Assembly (NCBI GenBank): GCA_900318535.1
Contig: ONKU01000003.1
Span: forward strand, 1 to 64,000
Direction: 5' to 3'
DNA length: 64,000 nucleotides
DNA from: an uncultured Prevotellaceae bacterium
GTDB taxonomy: Bacteria > Bacteroidota > Bacteroidia > Bacteroidales > Muribaculaceae
In this document: positions 43,901 to 51,439 of the stretch, one piece after another
Layout: every line of letters starts with the position of its first letter
Numbering within the stretch: the first letter of the stretch is position 1
The notes under the pieces: generated by a model
What the model saw: the letters and a program-made list of their open reading frames with translations, nothing else
Databases searched by the model: none
What the model was told of the DNA's origin: nothing
Made by a program: the position numbers and the translations under genes

Positions 43901-44027
43901 GCTGTATAATAAAGCCCCCTACGACCCCGAGATGACCTCCAACACGGGTACTTACTACCAGGGCATCGACTACTTCATGCAGCCCAACCTGCGGTCGATG
44001 GGATTTAATGTGAAACTCAAATTCTGA
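40923..44027 (+). CDS. SusC-like TonB-dependent transporter of the GH18 PUL
   Basis: 1034 residues from the start at 40923 (MIEKLRFKFHHLVRSLAVAG); the frame is open back to 40872 but that lies inside the preceding gene. Signal peptide, then a CarboxypepD_reg-like domain (VTGQVLDENGDPVIGATVSV to DFDGRFSINA), a TonB-box-like region (EVVVTALGIKKEAK), the plug (NSLSGKVAGVTINASA, NNVLYVVDGIPM, GANAANGVILITTKRG) and a barrel ending MGFNVKLKF. It imports oligosaccharides across the outer membrane with the SusD partner 8 nt downstream. The GH18 and DUF1735 genes behind suggest N-glycan pieces as substrate. Confidence 0.92.
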   Translation: MIEKLRFKFHHLVRSLAVAGLVLGGGAALASPVPQGQSGAVQASTVTGQVLDENGDPVIGATVSVKGTNVNAVTDFDGRFSINASRGASLIVSYVGYGTREVLVDGTALTIDLKQDSQVLNEVVVTALGIKKEAKSLSYNVQQVEGDALMRVQDANFVNSLSGKVAGVTINASATGAGGSSRVVMRGAKSINGNNNVLYVVDGIPMQNLSSEQPEGIFAGAGQTGDATSNINPDDIESISALTGPSAAALYGANAANGVILITTKRGRAGRVDVTYNGSFQFSRPFVLPRFQNQYGPSETGSYFSWGEKLAAPSSYRPADFFQTGTNIANSVSLSAGSDKNQTYLSLGATNAQGIIHSNNYDRYNLSVRNTTSFFDDRMTLDLGYMLSAVKEQNMISQGQYHNPLVPVYLFPAGDDFSKLGYFERYDTGRNFPVQYWPYNYDISMENPYWETERERFINHKERHQATVSLNWRITPWLDITGRVKYDKSSDKYEEKFFASTNTLYASKYGHYGLRNVSNRQLYAEAFAKFNKYFYIADGHLSLSGVLGTSFDQRDNSIEGFSGHLKGTANKFTLANVETTNSAFKPVQSGYRTQLQSVYATAQLGGADMVYIDLSARNDWSSKLEKSYFYWSAGLSCIWTEALRQIGVELDWLNFFKTRIGYSQVGNEPNEPFLTRETYAINPSTGLAETSTRMLTDLKPERTSSQEAGIDLYMFRSRLKVNMTLYKSITRNQFFYPTLPASSGYTSAVVNGGRVDNEGVELTARYTQPLGPVTWETYLTWTLNQNKVKELLKEWRNPIDGEIYNLDELYMGGTSGYQIRLTEGGTLSDVYVSTLKTDEHGAIYVNPERQSVEANPNNNAYYIYAGQAAPKYNLSWGNSISFKGVTLSALFAYRYGGIVVSETQAILDYYGASEATQNARNDGGVVINGKKINAQGYYQTVGNPNGTVDSRYVYSATNLRLAELSIGYDVPVYRWVKWIKGMNVSFVAHNLCMLYNKAPYDPEMTSNTGTYYQGIDYFMQPNLRSMGFNVKLKF

Positions 44028-44034
44028 TGCGGCT

Positions 44035-45651
44035 ATGAAGACAAGAATCTTATTATATGTGTGTGCGATAGCAGTAATCGCTGCCGGATGCACCAAGTCG
44101 TTTGACGAAATCAATACCAATCAGCATCAGCTCACCGAGGAAGAACTGGCACGTGATTACCAAAACGTGGGCGCTTTCTTCTCGCAGATGGTCAACCGGG
44201 TTGTCCTCTTTGATGACGGTTCGGGCAACTGCCTGTCGTCGGACTACCAGGTGGCCCAGGGCTTGAGTGCCGATGCCTTTTCGGGCTATGTGGGCCTGAC
44301 GGGCACGTGGCGCAACGGTGTGCACAACGGCTCCTACAGTTTTGTGAGCGGCTGGTATGACCAGATGTTCACGCGTGCCTTCAGCGAGGTGATGCCGGCT
44401 TGGCAGCGCATCACGCGAGCTGCCGAGGCGATGGGCCAGCCGGCTGTGGCCGCCCTTGCCACGATAGTCAAAGTCGAGGCCCTGCACCGCGTGACCGACA
44501 TGTACGGACCCATTCCCTACATCAGTTTCGGCAGCGGAACATTGGGAACGGCCTATAATCGCCAGCAAGAGGTGTATAACCGATTCTTTGCTGAACTTGA
44601 CGATGCCATCGAGGTGCTCACCCCGCTGGCCGAGTCGGGCGGCACGCTGTTGCCTGACTACGACAACGTCTATGAGGGCAACGTGGCCCGTTGGGTCAAG
44701 TTTGCCAACACCTTGCGACTGCGTCTGGCCTTAAGGGTGGTCTATGCCGATGCAGCCTTGGCCCAGCAGGAGGCTGAGAAATCGGCTGCCTGTCCGTTGG
44801 GCTTCATCGAGACGGCCTCCGAGCGTGCCCAGTTGCTGCATGGCCGCTTGACTTACTTCCACCCGAATTATGACATCGCCTATAACTTCAATGCCGGTGA
44901 GGTGCGCATGGGCGCGACGATGGACTGCTACATGAACGGCTACAGCGACCCTCGTCTGGCAGCCTATTTCGTGCCTGCCAGCAGCGATAACAAGTACCAT
45001 GGCGTTCGCCTGGGCGTCCACAATATCAATCCCACGCGATATGCCGGTGCCTATACCTCCAATCTGAACATCGACCGTGCCACCACGCCCATCGTGTGGA
45101 TGACGGCTGCCGAGGGCTTCTTCCTGCGTGCCGAAGCGGCGCTGCGCGGCTGGAACATGGGCGGAACGGCAAGGGCATTCTATGAGGCCGGCATCCGCGC
45201 GTCATTCAGCGAAAACGGCGTGAGCGGTGAAGACGCTTACATCACCAACACGTCATTGATTCCCACCCGCTATGTGGACCGCACCAATGGCGGCAATGCG
45301 GCAAATGTCCCCAGCAATATCACTATCGCCTGGGACGATGAGGCCGACTTCGAGACCCAACTGGAGCGCATCATCACGCAAAAGTGGATTGCCATGTACC
45401 CTGACGGCTGTGAGGGCTGGGCGGAGTTTCGCCGCACGGGCTATCCCCACCTGCTGCCCGTCGTGAACAACGACAGCCAGGGGCTGATCGATACCGAGAT
45501 ACAGGTGCGTCGTTGCCCCTTCCCGGTACAGGAGTATAACACCAACCAGGCAGCTGTGCAGGCAGCCATCCAGCTGCTGGATAGCGAGGCTATGGGCGGC
45601 GGTCAGGACAATGGCGGCACCCGCTTGTGGTGGGACAGGAAAGCTAATTAG
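44035..45651 (+). CDS. SusD-like lipoprotein of the GH18 PUL
   Basis: 538 residues. Lipobox IAAGC (Cys about 18), then KSFDEINTNQHQLTEEEL, the N-terminal signature of the SusD-like_2 group, and NTLRLRLALRVVYADAALAQ, then EADFETQLERIITQKWIAMY near the C-terminal part. A glycan-binding lid for the SusC partner at the cell surface. The order SusC, SusD, GH18, DUF1735-LamG parallels the BT_3983-BT_3987 high-mannose N-glycan locus of B. thetaiotaomicron. Confidence 0.9.
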   Translation: MKTRILLYVCAIAVIAAGCTKSFDEINTNQHQLTEEELARDYQNVGAFFSQMVNRVVLFDDGSGNCLSSDYQVAQGLSADAFSGYVGLTGTWRNGVHNGSYSFVSGWYDQMFTRAFSEVMPAWQRITRAAEAMGQPAVAALATIVKVEALHRVTDMYGPIPYISFGSGTLGTAYNRQQEVYNRFFAELDDAIEVLTPLAESGGTLLPDYDNVYEGNVARWVKFANTLRLRLALRVVYADAALAQQEAEKSAACPLGFIETASERAQLLHGRLTYFHPNYDIAYNFNAGEVRMGATMDCYMNGYSDPRLAAYFVPASSDNKYHGVRLGVHNINPTRYAGAYTSNLNIDRATTPIVWMTAAEGFFLRAEAALRGWNMGGTARAFYEAGIRASFSENGVSGEDAYITNTSLIPTRYVDRTNGGNAANVPSNITIAWDDEADFETQLERIITQKWIAMYPDGCEGWAEFRRTGYPHLLPVVNNDSQGLIDTEIQVRRCPFPVQEYNTNQAAVQAAIQLLDSEAMGGGQDNGGTRLWWDRKAN

Positions 45652-45656
45652 AAATT

Positions 45657-45691
45657 ATAAGTTAGGAGTTAGAAGTTAGGAGTTTGGAATT
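45657..45691 (+). repeat. AGTTAGG heptad array before the GH18 gene
   Basis: Consecutive 7-nt units AGTTAGG, AGTTAGA, AGTTAGG, AGTTTGG leading into AATTATG, whose ATG is the GH18 start codon. Confidence 0.8.
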
Positions 45692-46630
45692 ATGAAACTG
45701 ACAAGATATATATCGGCTGCTTTGCTTGTGTTCGTTGTCACGGCTTGTGACACCGAGCCTGAGGCATTGGACCTGCAGCCGCTCAAGCAATATAGCGAGG
45801 AGTACTATCAGGCCCTGCGCGACTACAAGGCCAGCGAACACGAGATTTGCTACGTGTATTATGCCGACTGGGCGCCCATCGAGGGTGCGAGCGGCTATAA
45901 GGACCCGGCCTCGTGGGGCGAGCGCATCATCGGCCTGCCCGACAGCATCGACATCGTGAACCTGTGGATGGGGATCCCGACTCCAGAGACGCATCCCATT
46001 GCCTATCAGGACATGATTGAGACGCGTGACAAGAAAGGCACCCGCTTTGTCTTCCATGCCGACGCGTCGAACTATAACCACAAGTTCACAACAGACGGCA
46101 TCGTGTATGACCTGTCAAACGACCGTAGTGAGGCGGCCATTCGCGCCTATGCCCGCTGGGTGTGTGACACCGTGGTCAAGACGGGCCTTGACGGTGTCGA
46201 TTTCGACTACGAGGGCTGGAACGGGCAGCACCTGACCTGGGCTATCGAGGAATGCGACAAAATCTTCGGCCCCAGTGGCTCTTACCCTGAGAAACTGATC
46301 ATCGTGGACTATTTCTCGGTATCGCCTCCGATGGCATGCGACCCCTGGGTGGATTATTACGTCAAGCAGGCCTATAGCCAACAGGGCGCTGGTGTGGGGG
46401 CTATGGGACACCCCGATGAAAAGACTGTCTATTGCGAGTCCTTCGGCCAGAAACCCACGGGCGGCGAAATCTTCAACTATGCCGCTTGGGAACCTGCCAC
46501 AGGGCACAAGGGCGGCTGCGGCGCCTACTATGTGGAGCGCAACTACTACAATACGAGCGACGGCGTGCCCTATGGCGCCATCCGCCGTGCTATACAGATC
46601 ATGAATCCGGCATCAGGAGTTAGGAATTAG
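45692..46630 (+). CDS. GH18 family endo-beta-N-acetylglucosaminidase-like lipoprotein
   Basis: 312 residues. Lipobox VVTAC (Cys about 19) predicts surface lipoprotein. The GH18 catalytic signature is intact: DGVDFDYE with Asp167, Asp170, Asp172 and acid Glu174, so this should be an active enzyme rather than a binding protein. Other barrel elements: ICYVYYADWAPIEG and GGCGAYYVERNYYN. In this PUL setting it resembles BT_3987, which cuts between the two GlcNAc residues of N-glycans; chitinase activity is less likely. The last codons (GVRN, stop) are formed by a 7-nt repeat array running into the intergenic space. Confidence 0.85.
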   Translation: MKLTRYISAALLVFVVTACDTEPEALDLQPLKQYSEEYYQALRDYKASEHEICYVYYADWAPIEGASGYKDPASWGERIIGLPDSIDIVNLWMGIPTPETHPIAYQDMIETRDKKGTRFVFHADASNYNHKFTTDGIVYDLSNDRSEAAIRAYARWVCDTVVKTGLDGVDFDYEGWNGQHLTWAIEECDKIFGPSGSYPEKLIIVDYFSVSPPMACDPWVDYYVKQAYSQQGAGVGAMGHPDEKTVYCESFGQKPTGGEIFNYAAWEPATGHKGGCGAYYVERNYYNTSDGVPYGAIRRAIQIMNPASGVRN

Positions 46631-46656
46631 GAGTTACGAGTTAGGAGTTAGGAGTT
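46618..46656 (+). repeat. AGTTAGG heptad array between GH18 and DUF1735 genes
   Basis: Units AGTTAGG, AATTAGG, AGTTACG, AGTTAGG, AGTTAGG, AGTTATG; the first two encode the GH18 C-terminus and its stop. The array ends just before the next start codon. Confidence 0.85.
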
Positions 46657-47880
46657 ATGATAATGAAAACGATAAGATATATTGTTGCAGCTGTGCTGAT
46701 AGCACTGGCTTTTGCGGCCTGTGACAGCGAGGGCGACAAGTTTGATTACCAGAAGGTGGGGTTGCTCATCTCGGGCACCGAGCAGGTGCCGGTGCAGCGC
46801 TTTACCGTCGAGGATCTGCCCGCCGCGTGTGCTGTGACTGTCAAGGCTACGCGCCGCTGCTCCAAAGCGGTGACCGTTCGCTTGGCCATCGATACGGCCC
46901 TGGTGCGTTCCTATAACGCCAAGCATGGCACGGCTTATTATCCCGTTCCGGCATCGGCCGTTACACTCGAAAACAGCGAGGTGACCATCCCCGAGGGCGA
47001 GGCGTTGTCCTCTTCGGCCCAGGTCAAGGTCCTCAGTACCGATGATTTCATCGAGGGCGCCACCTATGTTATTCCGGTGACCATCAGTCAGGTGGAAGGT
47101 GATGGCGGGGAAGTGATAGAGAGTTCGCGTACGATTTTCCTGCAGATATCGCGCATCATCTCGTTCTACTCGCTGGAAAACAGCCAACAGGCTTCGTCCA
47201 ACTACATCTTCCCTGACGACAAGAGGGTGAATTTGACCAACTACACCATCGAGTTCAAGGTCTATTCCTACCGGTTCGGTAACGTGGGCAACATCAAGCG
47301 CGTGCTGTCCATCGAGGGCAAGAACGAGGAGGAGGCCAACATGTTCCGCTTCGGTGAGAACGGCTCGGCAGGTGGTGACATCCTGCAATGGGTGTTGCCG
47401 GGAGGCCGGTGCTTCTCCTCGACGCATTTCAAGACCAACCGCTGGTATCTCGTGTCGTGCACCTACGACGGCTCGACCTTCAAGATGTATGTCGATGGGG
47501 TAGAGGATGCCCAGACGAGCGGTAGCGGCAAGGCGACACCGTTCCAGCGCTTTGAGCTTGGCATGTCGTGGGGCAATTACCGTAGCAGCCAGTTCTTTGA
47601 TGGCCGTCTGTGTGAGGTGCGCGTGTGGAACCGGGCGCTCACGGCGAGCGAGATTTCGACTGGTTTTGCCGGCGTGAATGCCCATAGCGACGGTCTGGTG
47701 GCCTATTGGAAGATGAACGAGGGCGAGGGCCACATCTTCCATGACGCGACAGGACACGGCTATGACATGGACTGGACCGACACTTGGCGTGACGACCGAG
47801 AGAATGGCGTTCTTGTTCCTCACGACTACAGCCGTTACATCAAGTGGGTCAAAGACGACAACAACAAAGTGGCGCAGTAA
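46657..47880 (+). CDS. DUF1735 and LamG domain surface glycan-binding lipoprotein
   Basis: 407 residues (or 405 from the second Met). Lipobox AFAAC (Cys about 21). The N-terminal part (about 25-165) is a DUF1735 domain with VTVRLAIDTALVRSYNAKHG, a motif shared with BT_3985-BT_3987 type proteins; the C-terminal part (about 175-395) is a concanavalin-like LamG domain with NYTIEFKVYSYRFG and FFDGRLCEVRVWNRALTASE. It probably binds glycan at the surface and feeds the GH18 enzyme. Last gene of the PUL core before manA. Confidence 0.85.
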   Translation: MIMKTIRYIVAAVLIALAFAACDSEGDKFDYQKVGLLISGTEQVPVQRFTVEDLPAACAVTVKATRRCSKAVTVRLAIDTALVRSYNAKHGTAYYPVPASAVTLENSEVTIPEGEALSSSAQVKVLSTDDFIEGATYVIPVTISQVEGDGGEVIESSRTIFLQISRIISFYSLENSQQASSNYIFPDDKRVNLTNYTIEFKVYSYRFGNVGNIKRVLSIEGKNEEEANMFRFGENGSAGGDILQWVLPGGRCFSSTHFKTNRWYLVSCTYDGSTFKMYVDGVEDAQTSGSGKATPFQRFELGMSWGNYRSSQFFDGRLCEVRVWNRALTASEISTGFAGVNAHSDGLVAYWKMNEGEGHIFHDATGHGYDMDWTDTWRDDRENGVLVPHDYSRYIKWVKDDNNKVAQ

Positions 47881-47947
47881 TCCCATATCGGTGCATCCGT
47901 TAGACAATAAAAATAGGCATGACAGTGTTATTTATAAATGTTTTTAC

Positions 47948-47955
47948 TACTTTTG
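47948..47955 (+). promoter_or_regulatory. -7 promoter box for manA-mltG
   Basis: TACTTTTG, 20 nt before the ATG at 47976. Suggests manA has its own start of transcription apart from the PUL. Confidence 0.55.
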
Positions 47956-47975
47956 TGAGTTAAACTTTTGGGAAT

Positions 47976-48962
47976 ATGCAGATTTATAAATTCAATACCA
48001 TATTAAGGCCCGTCCTCTGGGGCGGCAGCAAGTTGTTGGAATTCAAAGGATTGCCAGCAAGTGATCAACTCATTGGCGAGACGTGGGAACTGTCGGCAAT
48101 GCCCGGTCGTGAGTCGGTGGTGGCCGAGGGAATGGAGACCGGCATGACACTCACGCAACTCGTGCGCCATCATGGCGTCGAACTCGTGGGAGACTATGTC
48201 TATCAACGCTATGGAAACAGTTTCCCGCTGCTCATCAAGTTCATTGATGCTCATCGCGACCTATCCATACAAGTGCATCCTGACGATAAGATGGCACGGC
48301 AGCGTCACGGCTGCTTGGGCAAGAACGAGATGTGGTACATCCTCAATTCCGATGAGCACTCCTTGATCCGCACAGGTTTCAACCGCCAGTTGACACCCGA
48401 TGAATTTGTCAGTCGATTGAAGGATGGCTCAATTCTCGATGTCGTGAATTCCACTACTTCAAGTCCAGGGGACGTGTTCTACCTGCGTGCTGGTCAGATT
48501 CACAGCATCGGTGCTGGTAATTTCCTGGTCGAGATACAGGAGTCCAGCGATATCACCTACCGCGTGTGGGACTACAACCGGCGCGATGTCGACGGCAATC
48601 TGCGTCCGCTTCATATCCAGGAGGCCTGCGAGGCACTTGACTTCACTCCCGGTGGTGGAAAAGTGATGGACAAACCGAACGTAGCTCCTGGCATGACACA
48701 GCTTGTGAACAGTCCCGAATTTCTCGTGCGTCATTTGGAGTTTGACGGCAGCTACAGCCTGGAGAATCCCGGCTGCCACACCTTTGTGGCCATGATCTGC
48801 ATCCAGGGCGAGGCGACCTTGCAGGTCAAGAATATGCCTCCAGCCACTGTGCGTCAGGGCGAGACCGTCCTGGTTCCTGCCGTTGTCGACAGGGTAGAGC
48901 TGAACGGAGCTGCCCGCATGCTGCTGGCAACAGTACCCTCCGAGAATCATAAAAAACCGTAA
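47976..48962 (+). CDS. manA: Mannose-6-phosphate isomerase, class I
   Basis: Zinc cupin enzyme converting mannose 6-phosphate to fructose 6-phosphate in the cytoplasm. 328 residues, the short Bacteroidetes/Firmicutes type. Signatures: RPVLWGGSKL, LIGETWELSAMPG, LLIKFIDAHRDLSIQVHPDD (metal-binding His), NEMWYIL and FYLRAGQIHSIGAGNFLVEI. Next to an N-glycan-type PUL it would channel released mannose into glycolysis, and it also supplies GDP-mannose precursors. mltG follows after 5 nt. Confidence 0.93.
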   Translation: MQIYKFNTILRPVLWGGSKLLEFKGLPASDQLIGETWELSAMPGRESVVAEGMETGMTLTQLVRHHGVELVGDYVYQRYGNSFPLLIKFIDAHRDLSIQVHPDDKMARQRHGCLGKNEMWYILNSDEHSLIRTGFNRQLTPDEFVSRLKDGSILDVVNSTTSSPGDVFYLRAGQIHSIGAGNFLVEIQESSDITYRVWDYNRRDVDGNLRPLHIQEACEALDFTPGGGKVMDKPNVAPGMTQLVNSPEFLVRHLEFDGSYSLENPGCHTFVAMICIQGEATLQVKNMPPATVRQGETVLVPAVVDRVELNGAARMLLATVPSENHKKP

Positions 48963-48967
48963 TAGAC

Positions 48968-49975
48968 ATGAAAAAGAAATGGATCATTGGCGGCTTGGCC
49001 GCACTGATTGTTATCGTCGTGGCCTGTGCCGCGCCTTATCTGTTCACTGGAGCGCCTGCCGAGGGGCTTATCAAGATGCGTAAGGGCAGCACCATCGAGT
49101 CGATCCGTGACAGCATCCAGGCTCATGTAGAGGTCAACTACGGTAAGCGCGTGGCAACGATGCTCTCGCTCATGGGCGCCAAGGTCGAGAACCGTGAGGG
49201 GGCATTCCGCATCACTAAGGGTATGTCGCCCTTCACTGCCGCCCGCTACATCAAGAACGGCGCGCAGAGCGGTGTGCGTTTCACCTTCAATAACGTGCGC
49301 ACGCTCGACGAGTGGACCCAGCGCTGGGGCGAAATGTTCATGGCCGGTCCTGACAGTATGCGCAAGGCCCTGAAGGACAGTGTCGTGTGCGCCAAGTATG
49401 GCAAGACGCCGCAGACCATCGCCTGCCTGCTGATGCCCGATACCTATGAGTTCTACTGGGACATCACTCCCGAAAAGATGCTCGACCGCATGTTTGATTA
49501 CTACAACGACTTCTGGACCAGCGAGCGCAAGGCCAAGGCCGAGCGACTGGGCCTCACACCCGACGAGGTGGCCACCGTGGCCTCGATTGTCGAGGAGGAG
49601 ACCGTCAAGGCCGATGAGCGCGGCAAGGTGGCTCGCCTGTACCTGAACCGTTACCAGCAGGGCATGCGCCTGCAGGCCGACCCGACGGTTAAGTTTGCCA
49701 TCGGTGACTTCTCGATCAAGCGCATCACCGTGCCCATGACGCAGATCAACTCGCCTTACAACACCTATCGGGTGAACGGCCTGCCTCCAGGCCCCATCCG
49801 TCTGCCCGAGAAATCGACCATCGACGCCGTGCTCAACGCTCCGCAGCATGACTACCTGTACATGTGTGCCCGCGCCGACTTCAGCGGCTACCACGACTTC
49901 ACGCGTGACTACGCCAGCCACCTCGACAACGCCCACCGCTATCAGGCGGCCCTGAATTCCCGCGGAATCAAGTGA
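48968..49975 (+). CDS. mltG: Endolytic murein transglycosylase MltG
   Basis: Membrane-anchored lytic transglycosylase that cleaves nascent glycan strands and helps set their length. 335 residues: one N-terminal helix (about 5-25), a LysM-like region (IKMRKGSTIESIRDSI), then the YceG domain with TLDEWTQRWGEMF, LMPDTYEFYWDITPEKML, catalytic Glu in ASIVEEETVKADERGKVARL, LQADPTVKFAIGD and SPYNTYRVNGLPPGPI. The last two are highly characteristic. Gap to manA 5 nt. Confidence 0.94.
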   Translation: MKKKWIIGGLAALIVIVVACAAPYLFTGAPAEGLIKMRKGSTIESIRDSIQAHVEVNYGKRVATMLSLMGAKVENREGAFRITKGMSPFTAARYIKNGAQSGVRFTFNNVRTLDEWTQRWGEMFMAGPDSMRKALKDSVVCAKYGKTPQTIACLLMPDTYEFYWDITPEKMLDRMFDYYNDFWTSERKAKAERLGLTPDEVATVASIVEEETVKADERGKVARLYLNRYQQGMRLQADPTVKFAIGDFSIKRITVPMTQINSPYNTYRVNGLPPGPIRLPEKSTIDAVLNAPQHDYLYMCARADFSGYHDFTRDYASHLDNAHRYQAALNSRGIK

Positions 49976-50049
49976 GTCAACAGTTAATAGTTAGGATACG
50001 CCAGTTTGGCACTAGAATAGATAAACTAAGGACGAACAACTGAAATAAT

Positions 50050-50286
50050 ATGGATAATGAAGAAAAACTGGTCGTTGTTGCCAAGTACAGCAGCCCTGTT
50101 GATGCCAACATCGTCAAGGGCGCGCTGGAAGCCAGCGGCATTCCCGCCGGTGTGATTGTTGACAACACCGCCAACGCCATCTGGATGGCGCCCGTCAGGG
50201 TCGTGGTCTTTGAGCGCGACCTCGAGTTGGCCAAGAAGGTCATCAGCGAAACCGACGAGGCCGCTCCCGACGTGACCGAGGAGTGA
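50050..50286 (+). CDS. DUF2007 family small protein
   Basis: 78 residues, no signal peptide. LVVVAKYSSPVDANIVKGAL followed by EASGIPAGVIVDN and RVVVFERDLELAKKVI matches DUF2007, a ferredoxin-like alpha/beta fold called a putative signal-transducing protein. Members often stand near envelope genes without known role. Placed between mltG (74-nt gap) and porQ (62-nt gap). Confidence 0.82.
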   Translation: MDNEEKLVVVAKYSSPVDANIVKGALEASGIPAGVIVDNTANAIWMAPVRVVVFERDLELAKKVISETDEAAPDVTEE

Positions 50287-50348
50287 CGATATACTAAAAA
50301 GGGCATTTTTTCGTTATATCATTGTAATAAAGATTGGAAAACGACGAT

Positions 50349-51380
50349 ATGACAACCTATTTGCGTCACTTGATATTGCTTGCTGCCGCAGCAGTGGCCT
50401 TTGTCGCCATGGCTGATGACGGCCCCAAGACCACGGCCTATAACTTCCTGAGTGTGCCCGCTTCGAGCCATGTCTATGGTCTGGGTGGCCACAACCTGAC
50501 CATTATCGACGATGACATCAACCTCGTTGAGCAAAACCCCGCATTGCTGGGCCCGGAATATGACCATCAGGTGGGATTGAACTACATGCGCTACATCGGC
50601 GAGACCAATTTTGCCGGATTGCGCTACGGCCAGGGCGTGAGTGAGCATGGTGCCGTTGCCGTGTGCCTGCAGTACTTTGGCTACGGCAACATCCAGGGCG
50701 CTGACATTGACGGCACCCGAACGGGAACCTTCAACGCCAGCGATATGGCCTTCAGCCTGACCTACAGCCACGACATCAGCGAGAAGTTCCGCGGTGGTAT
50801 CACGCTGAAATACCTGTACTCCAAATATGAGGACTACACAGCGGGAGCCGTTGCCGCCGACTTGGGTATCAACTTCTATGATCCCGATCATGAGTTCTCG
50901 GCCTCTCTGGTTGCCAAGAATCTGGGTGGTCAGGTGAAGAAATTCAACGATTACAAGGACAATCTGCCGTGGGACATCCAGGTGGGCATGAGCAAGATGC
51001 TGGGACATGCGCCCATCAGGCTGCATGTAACGGCCTATGAACTCACCCGCTGGAAATCTCCGTACTATAAAATCGAGGATGTCAATAATCCCAACAGCGG
51101 CCTGATCGAGAAGGAATCGTTCGGCAGCAACCTGCTGCGTCACCTGGTATTCGGTGTTGACATCCTGCCCACCAACAACATGTATCTGGGCTTGGGTTAC
51201 AACTACCGCACGCGAACCGATATGGCGACCTACAAGCGCGACTTCATGTCGGGCCTCTCGGTGGGTGCAGGTTTGAAGGTGAGGGCCTTTGGCATTGGTG
51301 CTGCCTTTGCGCGTCCCCACACAGGCGCTTCTACCTTCATGTTCAACCTCACCACTTCGATTGGTGAACTCCTCAAGTAA
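50349..51380 (+). CDS. porQ: PorQ-like type IX secretion-associated outer-membrane protein
   Basis: 343 residues from 50349 (MTTYLRHLILLAAAAVAF, good signal peptide; an in-frame ATG 15 nt upstream is less likely). Typical PorQ pattern: YNFLSVPASSHVYGLGGHNL, NPALLGPEYDHQVGLNYMRY, FGYGNIQGADIDGTRTGTFN and repeated beta-hairpins of a FadL/PorV-type barrel. In Porphyromonas gingivalis PorQ belongs to the T9SS gene set, but Bacteroidales without gliding or T9SS cargo also keep it. No other T9SS gene or sorting domain appears in this window. A strong terminator follows. Confidence 0.85.
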   Translation: MTTYLRHLILLAAAAVAFVAMADDGPKTTAYNFLSVPASSHVYGLGGHNLTIIDDDINLVEQNPALLGPEYDHQVGLNYMRYIGETNFAGLRYGQGVSEHGAVAVCLQYFGYGNIQGADIDGTRTGTFNASDMAFSLTYSHDISEKFRGGITLKYLYSKYEDYTAGAVAADLGINFYDPDHEFSASLVAKNLGGQVKKFNDYKDNLPWDIQVGMSKMLGHAPIRLHVTAYELTRWKSPYYKIEDVNNPNSGLIEKESFGSNLLRHLVFGVDILPTNNMYLGLGYNYRTRTDMATYKRDFMSGLSVGAGLKVRAFGIGAAFARPHTGASTFMFNLTTSIGELLK

Positions 51381-51388
51381 GAAACTGC

Positions 51389-51420
51389 AGAGACGCAAAA
51401 CCGCTTGCGTCTCTTCTTTT
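51389..51420 (+). terminator. Intrinsic terminator after porQ
   Basis: AGAGACGCAA (51389-51398) pairs with TTGCGTCTCT (51405-51414) over a 6-nt loop, followed by TCTTTT. Confidence 0.88.
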
Positions 51421-51439
51421 ATGGTAACCAATAGGTTTT

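Noticed and set aside
46648-47907. 419-residue minus-strand frame over the DUF1735-LamG gene
   Set aside because: No start context or family signature; the plus-strand frame has lipobox, DUF1735 and LamG features and fits the PUL order.
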